The notes beneath the pieces were generated by a model. The model did no database searches. It saw only the letters and a program-made list of their open reading frames with translations, and was not told the origin of the DNA. A stretch of DNA of 64,000 bases, taken from Mariniphaga anaerophila (GTDB taxonomy: Bacteria > Bacteroidota > Bacteroidia > Bacteroidales > Prolixibacteraceae). The DNA is taken from contig NZ_FQUM01000003.1 in NCBI RefSeq assembly GCF_900129025.1, forward strand, positions 186,001-250,000. The letters run 5' to 3'. Shown here one piece after another: positions 8,060 to 16,108 of the stretch. The position numbers and the translations under genes were made by a program. The stretch's first letter is position 1. The number at the start of each line of letters is the position of its first letter.

Positions 8060-10566
8060 CCCAATCAGAAATAAATAAAAACAACCAAATCAACAGTTCG
8101 TCGGATGACGATACCATTGACCTAAAAAAAATAATTTTCAAACTTTTGCACAATTGGTACTGGTTTGTACTGAGTATTATTGTTGCGCTTAGCCTTGCTT
8201 TTTTATACAACCGGTACACTACTCCGGTTTATGAAATAAAAGCATCGATGCTGGTGGAAGAGGGCAAAGCATCTTCACCACTTTCCGGCGCCATGGGCGG
8301 AGCTCAACAAAGTATTTTCCAAGGCCTTGGCGGAATGAACAGCATGCAGAATATCTACAACCAGATGGTTGTTCTCAGCTCCACGCCAATTATATCCAGA
8401 ACCCTAAACGAATTGGATTTTGAGGTTAGCTATTATGCGCTGGGCAGGGTGGCAATTGCTGAACGGTACGAAGAGGTGCCGTTTCAGGTTATTTGGGATG
8501 AAGACCACCCGCAAATTATTAATGCCGATTTTTACCTCACAATACAACCCGACGGAAAACTACGAGTTGAAATGGATCAGGAAGACGTTGCCGTATACAA
8601 TTACCTCGACGAAAAAATAGTTGAACGGTTGCCGCAATTTTCTTTTTCCAGAGATATTTCTGCGGGAACAAAACTAAAAGCAGAGCAATTCTCAATTACA
8701 ATCCTGCTCAATGAAAAATTTAACCCGAATGCTGCCAATAGTTACAAATTCAGGTTCAACACAAAAAAATCGCTGGTTGACAAGTACAGAAAAAGTCTGG
8801 AAGTAACCTTAAGCGGAAAAGAAACTTCTATTCTGAATTTGACGTTGCGGGACTACAATGTTTCCAAAGGCGTTGCTTTCCTGAACAAACTGACCGAAGT
8901 TTACCAGTTAGACAACCTGGAAAAGAAAAATGAAAATGCCAACCGGACAATTCATTTTATTAGTTCGCAGCTGCAAAGCATTTCAGATTCGTTAAGTGTT
9001 TCTGAAAATCGCATGGAAACTTTTCAAAGTGAAAATCAGGTGCTGGACATCTCCATGCAATCGCAACAATTGCTGGAACAAATGCGGGATCTCGATCAAC
9101 AACGCGTTGCCCTTGAAACCCAAAATAAATATTACCATTACCTCAGAGACTACATAAGCACAAGCTCTTCGCAGGAGATGGAAACAGTAATTGCACCGTC
9201 GGCCATGGGAATACAAGACCCACTGCTAAACAGTCTTATTCTGCAATTGAATGAGCTAATTACCGAAAAGTCAAGCCAGACATCCATCAGAAAAGGATCA
9301 GAGCACCCGACAATTTTGCGGTTAAATGCACAAATTGAAAGTGTAAAAAATTCTTTGCGCGAAAATGTAAACAACATCATTTCGCAATCAGACATGGCAT
9401 TGGGGAATCTGAACCAACGAATCCGCCAGTTTGAAGGCGAAATCAGACGACTGCCGGCCACAGAAAGGAACTACGTAAATATTGAACGAAAATATAAGCT
9501 GAACAACGAGACTTACACTTTTCTGTTGCAAAAGCTTTCGGAAGCACAAATTGCGAAGGCATCGAATATTCCGGACAGCCAAATGATTGAAGAACCGCAG
9601 ATGACCGGCACCGGCCCTATCGAACCAAAAACCATGATGATTTACGCAATCGGACTGCTGCTTGGGTTGGCGTTACCTGCCGGATGCATCATGCTGGGCG
9701 ACTTTTTCAACACAAAAATTGTTTCGCAGGATGACATCGAATCCATCTCTGATTTTCCCATCGTCGGATATGTTTTCCAGAACCACAACGAAAACAATCG
9801 CCGCTCATTGGTACTGGACAAACCAAACTCTCCGGCAAGTGAGCCGTACCGTGCCATCAGAACCAAATTAAGTTTTGTTACCAAGGGCAAACCAAACCCC
9901 GTTATTGCAGTAACTTCAACTTTCCCAAGTGAAGGAAAATCATATAATGCAATAAATATTGCTTCTTCTTTCGCCCTGATGCGCAAGAAAACAGTACTGC
10001 TCGACCTAGATTTGAGAAATTCAAAAATGAAAGATGAATTCAAACTTGATTCAGATTTAGGAGTGGCTAATTACATTATAGGAAAAGCAACCATCGACGA
10101 AATCACTTTCAATACAAAGCATCCATGGTTTAAAATAATTCCGGCCGGACCAATTCCGCCAAACCCTGCAGAAATGCTTACTGATGACAAGTTACATCAA
10201 TTACTCGAAGCACTAAAAAAGCAATACGATGTTATTGTTATAGATTCGGCGCCGGTAGGGTACGTTGGTGACCTTTTTCAGTTGCATGACCTAATTGACT
10301 CCAATCTGTTTGTGGTAAGACACAAATACACCAATAAAATGGCATTAAAAATTGCCCTGGAAGAAGTAACAAAACACCAATTAAAAGGAGTTGGCATTAT
10401 TGTAAACCAAATCAAAATCGGGAAAAAAGCCTACGGATTAAACAGTGGTTATGGCTACGGATATGGTTATGGCTACGGATATGGTTATGGTTATGGCTAC
10501 GGATACGGACAAAAAAACGATGGTAAAAAATCTAACCGGAAATTTTTAAACCCGGAAGAAGTTTAA
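8056..10566 (+). CDS. Polysaccharide co-polymerase / tyrosine autokinase (Wzc-like)
   Basis: The 836-residue protein has an N-terminal Wzz domain with a membrane segment (about residues 36-52), a long periplasmic coiled-coil region, the GNVR domain, a second membrane segment (about 525-545) and a cytoplasmic BY-kinase domain. The kinase shows Walker A (PSEGKS), Walker A' (VLLDLDLRNSK) and Walker B (VIVIDSAPVG). It ends in a tail with ten Tyr-Gly pairs followed by a basic stretch (KKSNRK). In Wzc and CpsCD systems the C-terminal tyrosines are autophosphorylated to control ring assembly and chain length. A regular YG tract is unusual as such a cluster. It overlaps the export lipoprotein gene by 4 bases. 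Confidence 0.88.
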   Translation: MTQSEINKNNQINSSSDDDTIDLKKIIFKLLHNWYWFVLSIIVALSLAFLYNRYTTPVYEIKASMLVEEGKASSPLSGAMGGAQQSIFQGLGGMNSMQNIYNQMVVLSSTPIISRTLNELDFEVSYYALGRVAIAERYEEVPFQVIWDEDHPQIINADFYLTIQPDGKLRVEMDQEDVAVYNYLDEKIVERLPQFSFSRDISAGTKLKAEQFSITILLNEKFNPNAANSYKFRFNTKKSLVDKYRKSLEVTLSGKETSILNLTLRDYNVSKGVAFLNKLTEVYQLDNLEKKNENANRTIHFISSQLQSISDSLSVSENRMETFQSENQVLDISMQSQQLLEQMRDLDQQRVALETQNKYYHYLRDYISTSSSQEMETVIAPSAMGIQDPLLNSLILQLNELITEKSSQTSIRKGSEHPTILRLNAQIESVKNSLRENVNNIISQSDMALGNLNQRIRQFEGEIRRLPATERNYVNIERKYKLNNETYTFLLQKLSEAQIAKASNIPDSQMIEEPQMTGTGPIEPKTMMIYAIGLLLGLALPAGCIMLGDFFNTKIVSQDDIESISDFPIVGYVFQNHNENNRRSLVLDKPNSPASEPYRAIRTKLSFVTKGKPNPVIAVTSTFPSEGKSYNAINIASSFALMRKKTVLLDLDLRNSKMKDEFKLDSDLGVANYIIGKATIDEITFNTKHPWFKIIPAGPIPPNPAEMLTDDKLHQLLEALKKQYDVIVIDSAPVGYVGDLFQLHDLIDSNLFVVRHKYTNKMALKIALEEVTKHQLKGVGIIVNQIKIGKKAYGLNSGYGYGYGYGYGYGYGYGYGYGQKNDGKKSNRKFLNPEEV
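10450..10509 (+). repeat. Tyr-Gly coding tandem repeat, ten units
   Basis: The 60 bases encode ten successive Tyr-Gly pairs at the end of the Wzc-like kinase. Within it an 18-base unit (TATGGCTACGGATATGGT) occurs twice in tandem, followed by a partial, rearranged third copy. Such a tract is prone to slippage in multiples of 6 bases, which would change the number of tyrosines without shifting the frame. Confidence 0.85.
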
Positions 10567-10587
10567 ATTCTCCCGGGCATCGTATTT

Positions 10588-12021
10588 CTATAACAAGCTC
10601 AGTTTTTTTGCAGTGTTCTGAATCAGCTCCCAGGTTTGTTTTACATGTCGCTCCTCGGTGTGCGTTTGACCAATACTCATGCGCAATGCAATTCGTCCAT
10701 TCATTTTGGTATGAGTAAAAAACGCTTTACCACTTTCGTTAACGGCATTCATCAATTTCAGATTGAATTCGTCGTCAGATTTATGCCTAAAACAGACCAA
10801 GTTCAAAGGAGGATCTACCATCAGCTCAAAATCTGAGGAAGCATCAACCCAGCGTGCAAAATCCCGGGCCATTTCAACATGTTTTCTAATGTGGTACTGC
10901 AAGCCTTCAACACCATATTGTCTGATAACAAACCACAGTTTTAATGCACGAAACCTCCGCCCCAGTTGCACATGCCAATCGCGGTAATCAAACACGGCGC
11001 CAGACTCAGTGGCTTTGTTTTTTAAATATTCAGGCAAAATTGAAAAGGTATTGATCAGTTCACTCCGATTACCAACCCAAAACACATCGCAATCGAAATT
11101 GGTGAACATCCATTTGTGCGGATTGAAACAATAGCTATCGGCCAACTCTACTCCGTCTTTAAAATGCCGGAATTCGGGACAAAGCATGGCAGTTCCGGCC
11201 ATGGCAGCATCCACATGGAGCCAGCAGTTTTGGTTGTTGCAGATTTCGCCAATTTTCCGGATTGGATCCATCCCGTTGGAGCTGGTTGTTCCGATGGTTG
11301 CACACACGAAAAATGGAAGAAAACCATTACTTTTATCCCCCTGAATTTGTTCCTCCAACAAATCCGGACGCATGGCAAATGTGGCATCCACGTCAATCGT
11401 TCTAAGATTGTCGCTTCCAATTCCGGCCATTTTTATTGCTTTTTCAAGCGAAGAGTGAGTTTGTGACGAAACGTAGGCCACCAGTTTCTGCCTGACGCCG
11501 GATTTATTAGACTCCAACTTTGTGGCTCGCTCGCGGGCAGCAATCACTGCCGTTAAAGCAGAGGTAGATGCTGTATCCTGAATTACTCCGCCGCCCGAGG
11601 AAGTTGATTTGAATTTTTCAGGCATATCCATCATTTCGGCCAGCCAGTCGAGCACTCTGGTTTCCAGTTCGGTTGCTGCCGGACTGGTAGCCCAAATCAT
11701 TCCCTGCACTCCCAATCCGGAGGAAACCAAATCACCCAAAATAGATGGGAACGAAGTATTAGAAGGGAAGTAGGCATAAAAATTTGGCGACTGCCAGTGT
11801 GTAATTCCCGGCATAATAATCTCGTCCATATCTTTCATTATCGATTCGAACGACTCCGCTTTCTGTGGCGGATTATTTGGGAGTTTTTCAATTACCTCTC
11901 CGGGTTCTACCTGCGACAACACCGGATATTTTTCAATATTTTCATAATAATCGGCAATCCAGTCAATTATTTTTTTTCCCTCTTCCCTAAACTGAGAAGG
12001 GCTAAGATGGTAATTTTTCAT
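10588..12021 (-). CDS. PLP-dependent aromatic amino acid decarboxylase (group II)
   Basis: The 477-residue protein has the length and landmarks of the DOPA/tryptophan/tyrosine decarboxylase family. The PLP-binding lysine is Lys303 in NPHKW, the same number as in human DDC, and HVDAAMAG near 269-276 supplies the Asp that contacts the cofactor ring. The substrate side shows GITHWQSPNFYAYFP. It would convert an aromatic L-amino acid to its amine with loss of CO2 in the cytoplasm. Tryptophan, phenylalanine, tyrosine and DOPA cannot be separated by eye. It stands alone, with no amine transporter or transaminase beside it, and faces the export operon tail to tail. Confidence 0.88.
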   Translation of the reverse strand: MKNYHLSPSQFREEGKKIIDWIADYYENIEKYPVLSQVEPGEVIEKLPNNPPQKAESFESIMKDMDEIIMPGITHWQSPNFYAYFPSNTSFPSILGDLVSSGLGVQGMIWATSPAATELETRVLDWLAEMMDMPEKFKSTSSGGGVIQDTASTSALTAVIAARERATKLESNKSGVRQKLVAYVSSQTHSSLEKAIKMAGIGSDNLRTIDVDATFAMRPDLLEEQIQGDKSNGFLPFFVCATIGTTSSNGMDPIRKIGEICNNQNCWLHVDAAMAGTAMLCPEFRHFKDGVELADSYCFNPHKWMFTNFDCDVFWVGNRSELINTFSILPEYLKNKATESGAVFDYRDWHVQLGRRFRALKLWFVIRQYGVEGLQYHIRKHVEMARDFARWVDASSDFELMVDPPLNLVCFRHKSDDEFNLKLMNAVNESGKAFFTHTKMNGRIALRMSIGQTHTEERHVKQTWELIQNTAKKLSLL

Positions 12022-12287
12022 CCGTTTAAAATTTTATTTTTATTGCAAAAGATCAAATTCGCATAAGACTTTCATCATCCCGACTGATGTAATTTTCATG
12101 CTCATTCTTCACTATTAAAATTGATTGTTTTCAGTAATATTATTGTATGGAACTTACATTTATTCTAACTAGCCTCGGGGCGTAATTTTTCCATACTCGT
12201 TTCATTTTAGTTTTTCTTCAAAACATATTTGTCTGCGGCAAACTCCGAAACTAATTTCATGTAAATTATTACATATTATCTCTTTGA

Positions 12288-12560
12288 CTAATGTTTGATT
12301 CGAAAATCGGAAAAGTCTTCCAATTGAGGCATTTGATTTTTTCTCAGCGAAATAACCCTTGCCAAAGGCGGACCGATTTGCAAATAATCAAAAAATGTCT
12401 CCATGTCTTTAGCATCTCCCTGTGCCATAACCAGCACACCGCCTTCGGTTGTATTGCGCACCCAGCCTTTTATTCCCAGTTCTGTTGCTTTTCGTAACAC
12501 GAAGTAACGAAAGCCTACTCCTTGTACCCGACCTGCAACTTTAACTTCGTACTGTACCAT
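12288..12560 (-). CDS. acyP: Acylphosphatase
   Basis: The 90-residue enzyme hydrolyses acyl phosphates such as acetyl or carbamoyl phosphate. The signature GRVQGVGFRYF holds the phosphate-binding Arg18, and the catalytic Asn36 is in KGWVRNTTEGGV. I start it at ATG 12560 rather than at the TTG one codon earlier. The resulting TGATG arrangement overlaps the stop of the upstream membrane-protein gene by one base and implies translational coupling. The length matches the family. Confidence 0.9.
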   Translation of the reverse strand: MVQYEVKVAGRVQGVGFRYFVLRKATELGIKGWVRNTTEGGVLVMAQGDAKDMETFFDYLQIGPPLARVISLRKNQMPQLEDFSDFRIKH

Positions 12561-12919
12561 CAATTTTGTTTAAACTGTTCTATAATTTCGGGCTGCGCCA
12601 ATGCCCAGATGGAATAAACGCCAACCGCAGTGCCCACCGGGAAATTAACCAAATCGAGCACAGATACAATTAACGTTAATATGCGTGCCCACTCTTTTCG
12701 TTTGAAGAGTCCGATTCCGCCAACAATACCAGGAAGGCTTAACACAATCATAAAAATCACCAATACCTTGGCAATAATCGACAAAACAAACCGCGCCTGG
12801 TCGTCGTTCGACAAATCTCCTATGAAATAAAACAAAACATATACAAAAATACCGGCCAGAATACCCAAAATACTCAATCCGATATGCAGGGCTGCAACAA
12901 TATTAACATGCTTTTCCAT
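12560..12919 (-). CDS. Small four-helix membrane protein
   Basis: The 119-residue protein has four hydrophobic segments (about residues 8-30, 45-60, 62-72 and 80-105) and no recognisable catalytic motif. It resembles the small DUF4064-like integral membrane proteins of Bacteroidota, but I cannot assign a family with certainty. The stop overlaps the acylphosphatase start (TGATG), so both are translated from one message. Confidence 0.65.
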   Translation of the reverse strand: MEKHVNIVAALHIGLSILGILAGIFVYVLFYFIGDLSNDDQARFVLSIIAKVLVIFMIVLSLPGIVGGIGLFKRKEWARILTLIVSVLDLVNFPVGTAVGVYSIWALAQPEIIEQFKQN

Positions 12920-13055
12920 AATTTGATTGATTTAAAATTGAATTAAAATTACAAAAAACGAAGCTATTGCACGGGTCAGCAGAAATATTTTAGACCAAAT
13001 CCAACATTTTCGAGACAAACGGGTTATTTCTTTAGAAATATTTTAAATAAAGATT

Positions 13056-13063
13056 TAATTTTG
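13056..13063 (+). promoter_or_regulatory. Bacteroidota -7 promoter element
   Basis: TAATTTTG matches TAnnTTTG, 23 bases before the small membrane protein ATG at 13087. An AAGGAG-like ribosome binding site, unusual for this phylum, lies between them at 13072-13078. Confidence 0.5.
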
Positions 13064-13086
13064 CACGCAGAAAAGGAGACAAAAAT

Positions 13087-13326
13087 ATGGAGGTTATTAA
13101 AGTTGTTTTATTGACAGTTGCATTAGTTTCAATAGCCATGCTGGGACTGGCAACACAAATTTTGTTAAAAAAAGGCGGAAAATTTCCCAACACTCATGTT
13201 GGCGGAAACAAATACCTGAAGAGACAGGGAATTCACTGTGCCCAAACCCAGGATAAAGTTGAAAGGGCAAAGGTAAAAAGGCAGGTAGATTTCAAAAACG
13301 TAAGAATTGCTAACACCAGCAAATAA
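13087..13326 (+). CDS. Small membrane-anchored conserved protein (79 aa)
   Basis: One N-terminal membrane helix (about residues 5-25) is followed by a basic tail with a compact conserved-looking core: KKGGKFPNTHVGGNKYLKRQGIHCAQTQDK. The core includes one His-Cys pair and a second His. Small 'membrane or secreted' proteins of this pattern occur in Bacteroidota; the function is unknown to me. It has its own -7 element and ribosome binding site and is convergent with apbE, sharing a terminator. Closeness to apbE and the nqr operon allows, but does not prove, a role in flavin or iron loading of NQR. Confidence 0.65.
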   Translation: MEVIKVVLLTVALVSIAMLGLATQILLKKGGKFPNTHVGGNKYLKRQGIHCAQTQDKVERAKVKRQVDFKNVRIANTSK

Positions 13327-13333
13327 TTCAAAG

Positions 13334-13357
13334 GCCGGAACAACATCCGGCTTTTTT
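13334..13357. terminator. Intrinsic terminator between the 79-aa gene and apbE
   Basis: Stem GCCGGA / TCCGGC with loop ACAACA, then six T residues on the plus strand. It serves the plus-strand small gene and overlaps the last bases of the convergent apbE. Confidence 0.8.
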
Positions 13358-14354
13358 ATTTCACCAGGTGCTCTTTAAAACCTTCCGACAGATAAACGTC
13401 GTTTTCTCCCTCTCCGTTTACATAAATGAAATAAACTTTTATTCCGGGTGTCTGCTCGGCAATTTCAATTGATTTTTCGAGGCCCAGAACCATAAACGCA
13501 GTTGCAAAAGCATCGGCATCTATACAACTATCTGCCAAAACAGTTGTACTTAACAAACTGTGTTGCACCGGATATCCGGTTTTCGGGTCGATTGTATGAG
13601 CAAACTTTTTGCCATCTTCCACATAAAAATTTCGGTAGTTGCCCGAGGTTGCCAACGCATGTTCAGGCAAATGCACCTTAGCCTGAATGTCATTCGATGC
13701 AAAAAAAGCCATTTCATCCGGCTTGCTGATTCCGATCGTCCACACCCGGCCTTTTTCATTTTTACCCCTGGCAACCACTTCCCCGCCAATTTCAACCATA
13801 TAATTTTCGCATCCGTTTTTGGCCAGAAACTCGCCAACCAAATCGCTGGTAAAACCTTTAGCAATGGCGCTCATATCCAATTTCATATTGGGGTTTTCCT
13901 TAAAAACCGTATTGTTCTGAAGTTTTACTTTATGAAAACCGGTAATTGCCTTGAGGCTGTCCACAATTTCTTTGGTCATTTTGCTTTTTTCTTCGGGACC
14001 AAATCCCCACGCATTAACCATCGGCCCGGCTGTAATATCGAAGGCACCACCTGTAATTTCAGAAATTTCCATGGCCCGGTTATAACATCTCAAAAACAAC
14101 GGATGCAATTCTACCGGTTTATTGTTGTTCACTTTTGAAATAACCGAAGTGCTGTCGTATGTCGAAAAAATCTTATTGTATCCATTCAAAAGGTCAGTTA
14201 TTTCATTCTGCAGGTCTTTTCCTTCGGGACTTTCGTAAACAATATGGTAGTTGGTTCCATAAATATATCCCTGGTTGTAAATATATTTTGACGGCTGACG
14301 GCAGGTAAACATTGATAAGCTGATGAGCAGCAGCAGTAAGATCCCTGATTTCAT
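13356..14354 (-). CDS. apbE: FAD:protein FMN transferase (ApbE lipoprotein)
   Basis: The 332-residue protein has a lipoprotein signal (LLLLLISLSMFTC) and the ApbE landmarks: GTNYHIVY near the start, GGAFDITAGPMVNAWGFGP for flavin binding, KLDMSAIAKGFTSDLV, EIGGEVVARG, and the metal-binding DADAFATAFMVLG. ApbE attaches FMN covalently to a threonine of NqrB and NqrC on the outer face of the inner membrane. Both targets, with matching DGxxGxT motifs, are encoded 3-5 kb downstream on the other strand. It is not in the nqr transcript; the Plug gene lies between. Confidence 0.92.
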   Translation of the reverse strand: MKSGILLLLLISLSMFTCRQPSKYIYNQGYIYGTNYHIVYESPEGKDLQNEITDLLNGYNKIFSTYDSTSVISKVNNNKPVELHPLFLRCYNRAMEISEITGGAFDITAGPMVNAWGFGPEEKSKMTKEIVDSLKAITGFHKVKLQNNTVFKENPNMKLDMSAIAKGFTSDLVGEFLAKNGCENYMVEIGGEVVARGKNEKGRVWTIGISKPDEMAFFASNDIQAKVHLPEHALATSGNYRNFYVEDGKKFAHTIDPKTGYPVQHSLLSTTVLADSCIDADAFATAFMVLGLEKSIEIAEQTPGIKVYFIYVNGEGENDVYLSEGFKEHLVK

Positions 14355-14488
14355 TCTTTTTGGTTTTAATTCAGGACGAAGTTAAGCAAAATACGTTTTT
14401 CAGAATTAGTTTAGGGCCAAACATTAATAAATACAAAACAAATACTGACCAGCATTTGTGTGCAAAACAGATGTTCAGAAAAAGCTAT

Positions 14489-15778
14489 TTAATTTCTGTC
14501 GACTTTCGAGTTGAGTTGTCGGTAACCCACCAGGCGATCGTAGCGACTCGACCGTTCTTTGTAATAAACAAATATCTGGTAATCATTTTCGGTTTCCCAA
14601 AAACTTCCCTCCAGATTTTTGTGATCGGCCACGGCAGAACCCTGAGGAACATACACGTACATGTAATTGTAATAACCCTGTTTTAACAAAAGCGTCAACT
14701 CATAGGCGCTTGTGTTGAAATTCCAGGTCATTTCGTTTGTTTTGTTGGCATTCCAATAATTCAGTGCGCCAAACACATTTACGGTTCCACCCAGCAAAAT
14801 GGCTTCCAACGGAAGTGAAAAATGGACAAATGTATAGTCGCACTCGGTATCGAAATCATCCACTTCGGGATCCTGACTTTCAACAACGTAGTTGCCATTC
14901 ATCTCCTGGTACGAAAAAAAACGTTTATTCACCCGCACTTCATCCGGCACAAGTGTTTTATGGAAGTAAGGCCGAAAAAAATCTGTAGCCTGTACATTTT
15001 CGCCATTAAACCGGTTTGAACGGTTATCGAAGTATCGAAACTCGTTCCCCGCCGCAAAAACGTTTTCCCGGTTATAATCGTAAATCAATGCTCTGTCCCG
15101 AATAAAAAGCGGCTTCAGATTTCGGATGGCATTATCCCACCGGTTGTTTTGCATGAGTACTACTTTCACTTCTTCCTGTGGGTTTTCAATGGGCAAATTT
15201 TCGTGAATAATAGTAAAATCGACTTCGTGGTTTTCGCCTTTAAAAGCATCAAGCGTGGCGCGCCGAACAGTTCCCTGAATTTCCACCATGGGTTCAACCA
15301 CATAAAACCGCTTGCTTAAAACGATGTTTTCCTTATCGCCGTTTTCGTACACAACCAAAGCATAATTTCCCGACAATTTAAAGTCCATATTCTCATTGGG
15401 AAGAAACAACTGGTAATTCACATAATCAAACGATGTATTAAAAGAGCGGGCATAATCATTCAGCGGATTTTCTGCAAAACCGTCGATGTAGTCGCTTTGA
15501 GGAACAAAACTTTCGTTCCAGTCGGCATCGCAATGTATTACCGTGTAATAGTAATCTTTAACTTCTCCCGACAGGTCGTCAAACTTAAAAACCAACGGCG
15601 TTTCCTCTCCCATTTCCAAGATGGGATTCGAAAGTTCAAACCCGTTACGAAACATCTGCATCGATTTAATATCTTCTTTATAAACCGCATTTTCGTAATA
15701 AAAATTCTCTTCGGGAGTATTTGCCCGTCCGGTAAAAACAAACGGAAAAAACAATATAAATAATAGTATTCTGCTCAT
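14489..15778 (-). CDS. Type IX secretion system Plug protein (DUF5103)
   Basis: The 429-residue exported protein (signal peptide MSRILLFILFFPFVFTGRA) matches the DUF5103 family, whose Flavobacterium member was found as the Plug bound to the T9SS translocon SprA. Visible features are the N-terminal beta domain with YYYTVIHCDADWNESFVPQSDYIDGF and YQLFLPNENMDFKLSGNY, and the C-terminal ending ENDYQIFVYYKERSSRYDRLVGYR. It would close the large SprA pore from the periplasmic side. It stands alone, divergent from the nqr operon. The family call is strong; the Plug role is transferred from the one studied member. Confidence 0.8.
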   Translation of the reverse strand: MSRILLFILFFPFVFTGRANTPEENFYYENAVYKEDIKSMQMFRNGFELSNPILEMGEETPLVFKFDDLSGEVKDYYYTVIHCDADWNESFVPQSDYIDGFAENPLNDYARSFNTSFDYVNYQLFLPNENMDFKLSGNYALVVYENGDKENIVLSKRFYVVEPMVEIQGTVRRATLDAFKGENHEVDFTIIHENLPIENPQEEVKVVLMQNNRWDNAIRNLKPLFIRDRALIYDYNRENVFAAGNEFRYFDNRSNRFNGENVQATDFFRPYFHKTLVPDEVRVNKRFFSYQEMNGNYVVESQDPEVDDFDTECDYTFVHFSLPLEAILLGGTVNVFGALNYWNANKTNEMTWNFNTSAYELTLLLKQGYYNYMYVYVPQGSAVADHKNLEGSFWETENDYQIFVYYKERSSRYDRLVGYRQLNSKVDRN

Positions 15779-16108
15779 GTTAAGATAGTATTAAGGCCAT
15801 TTTGCGAACAAATTGACGTTTCAGCAAAGGTATTTTTTTTACACATTAATCTAAAGCCAATATTTCATTTTATAAAAAAACAGGAGTGTTAACTGCTCAA
15901 TTCTAAGCAAAACGCGGCTTTTATTTGAGTCAATGCTTTTTTTATTCCAATCATAATATCAATTACGGGGAAAGATTGACATATATCTTCGTTCATATTG
16001 ACTTATTTGTATATTTTGAACCCTTGATTTTTCAGCATTTAACGTTGTGAGAAGTGAATTTATTATTTACTTTTGCCAACCTAAAAATTAATACTATTCT
16101 TGATTAAA
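15779..16108. other. Divergent intergenic region between the Plug gene and nqrA
   Basis: The 330 bases are AT-rich and contain no plausible gene. Near the right end is the nqr promoter (16045-16075). The left part presumably carries the promoter for the Plug gene, but I find no clear -7 match there. Confidence 0.5.
16045..16075 (+). promoter_or_regulatory. Promoter of the nqrABCDEF operon
   Basis: TTG at 16045-16047, a 20-base spacer, and TACTTTTG at 16068-16075, a full match to the Bacteroidota -33/-7 arrangement. It lies 33 bases before the nqrA ATG at 16109. Confidence 0.65.
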
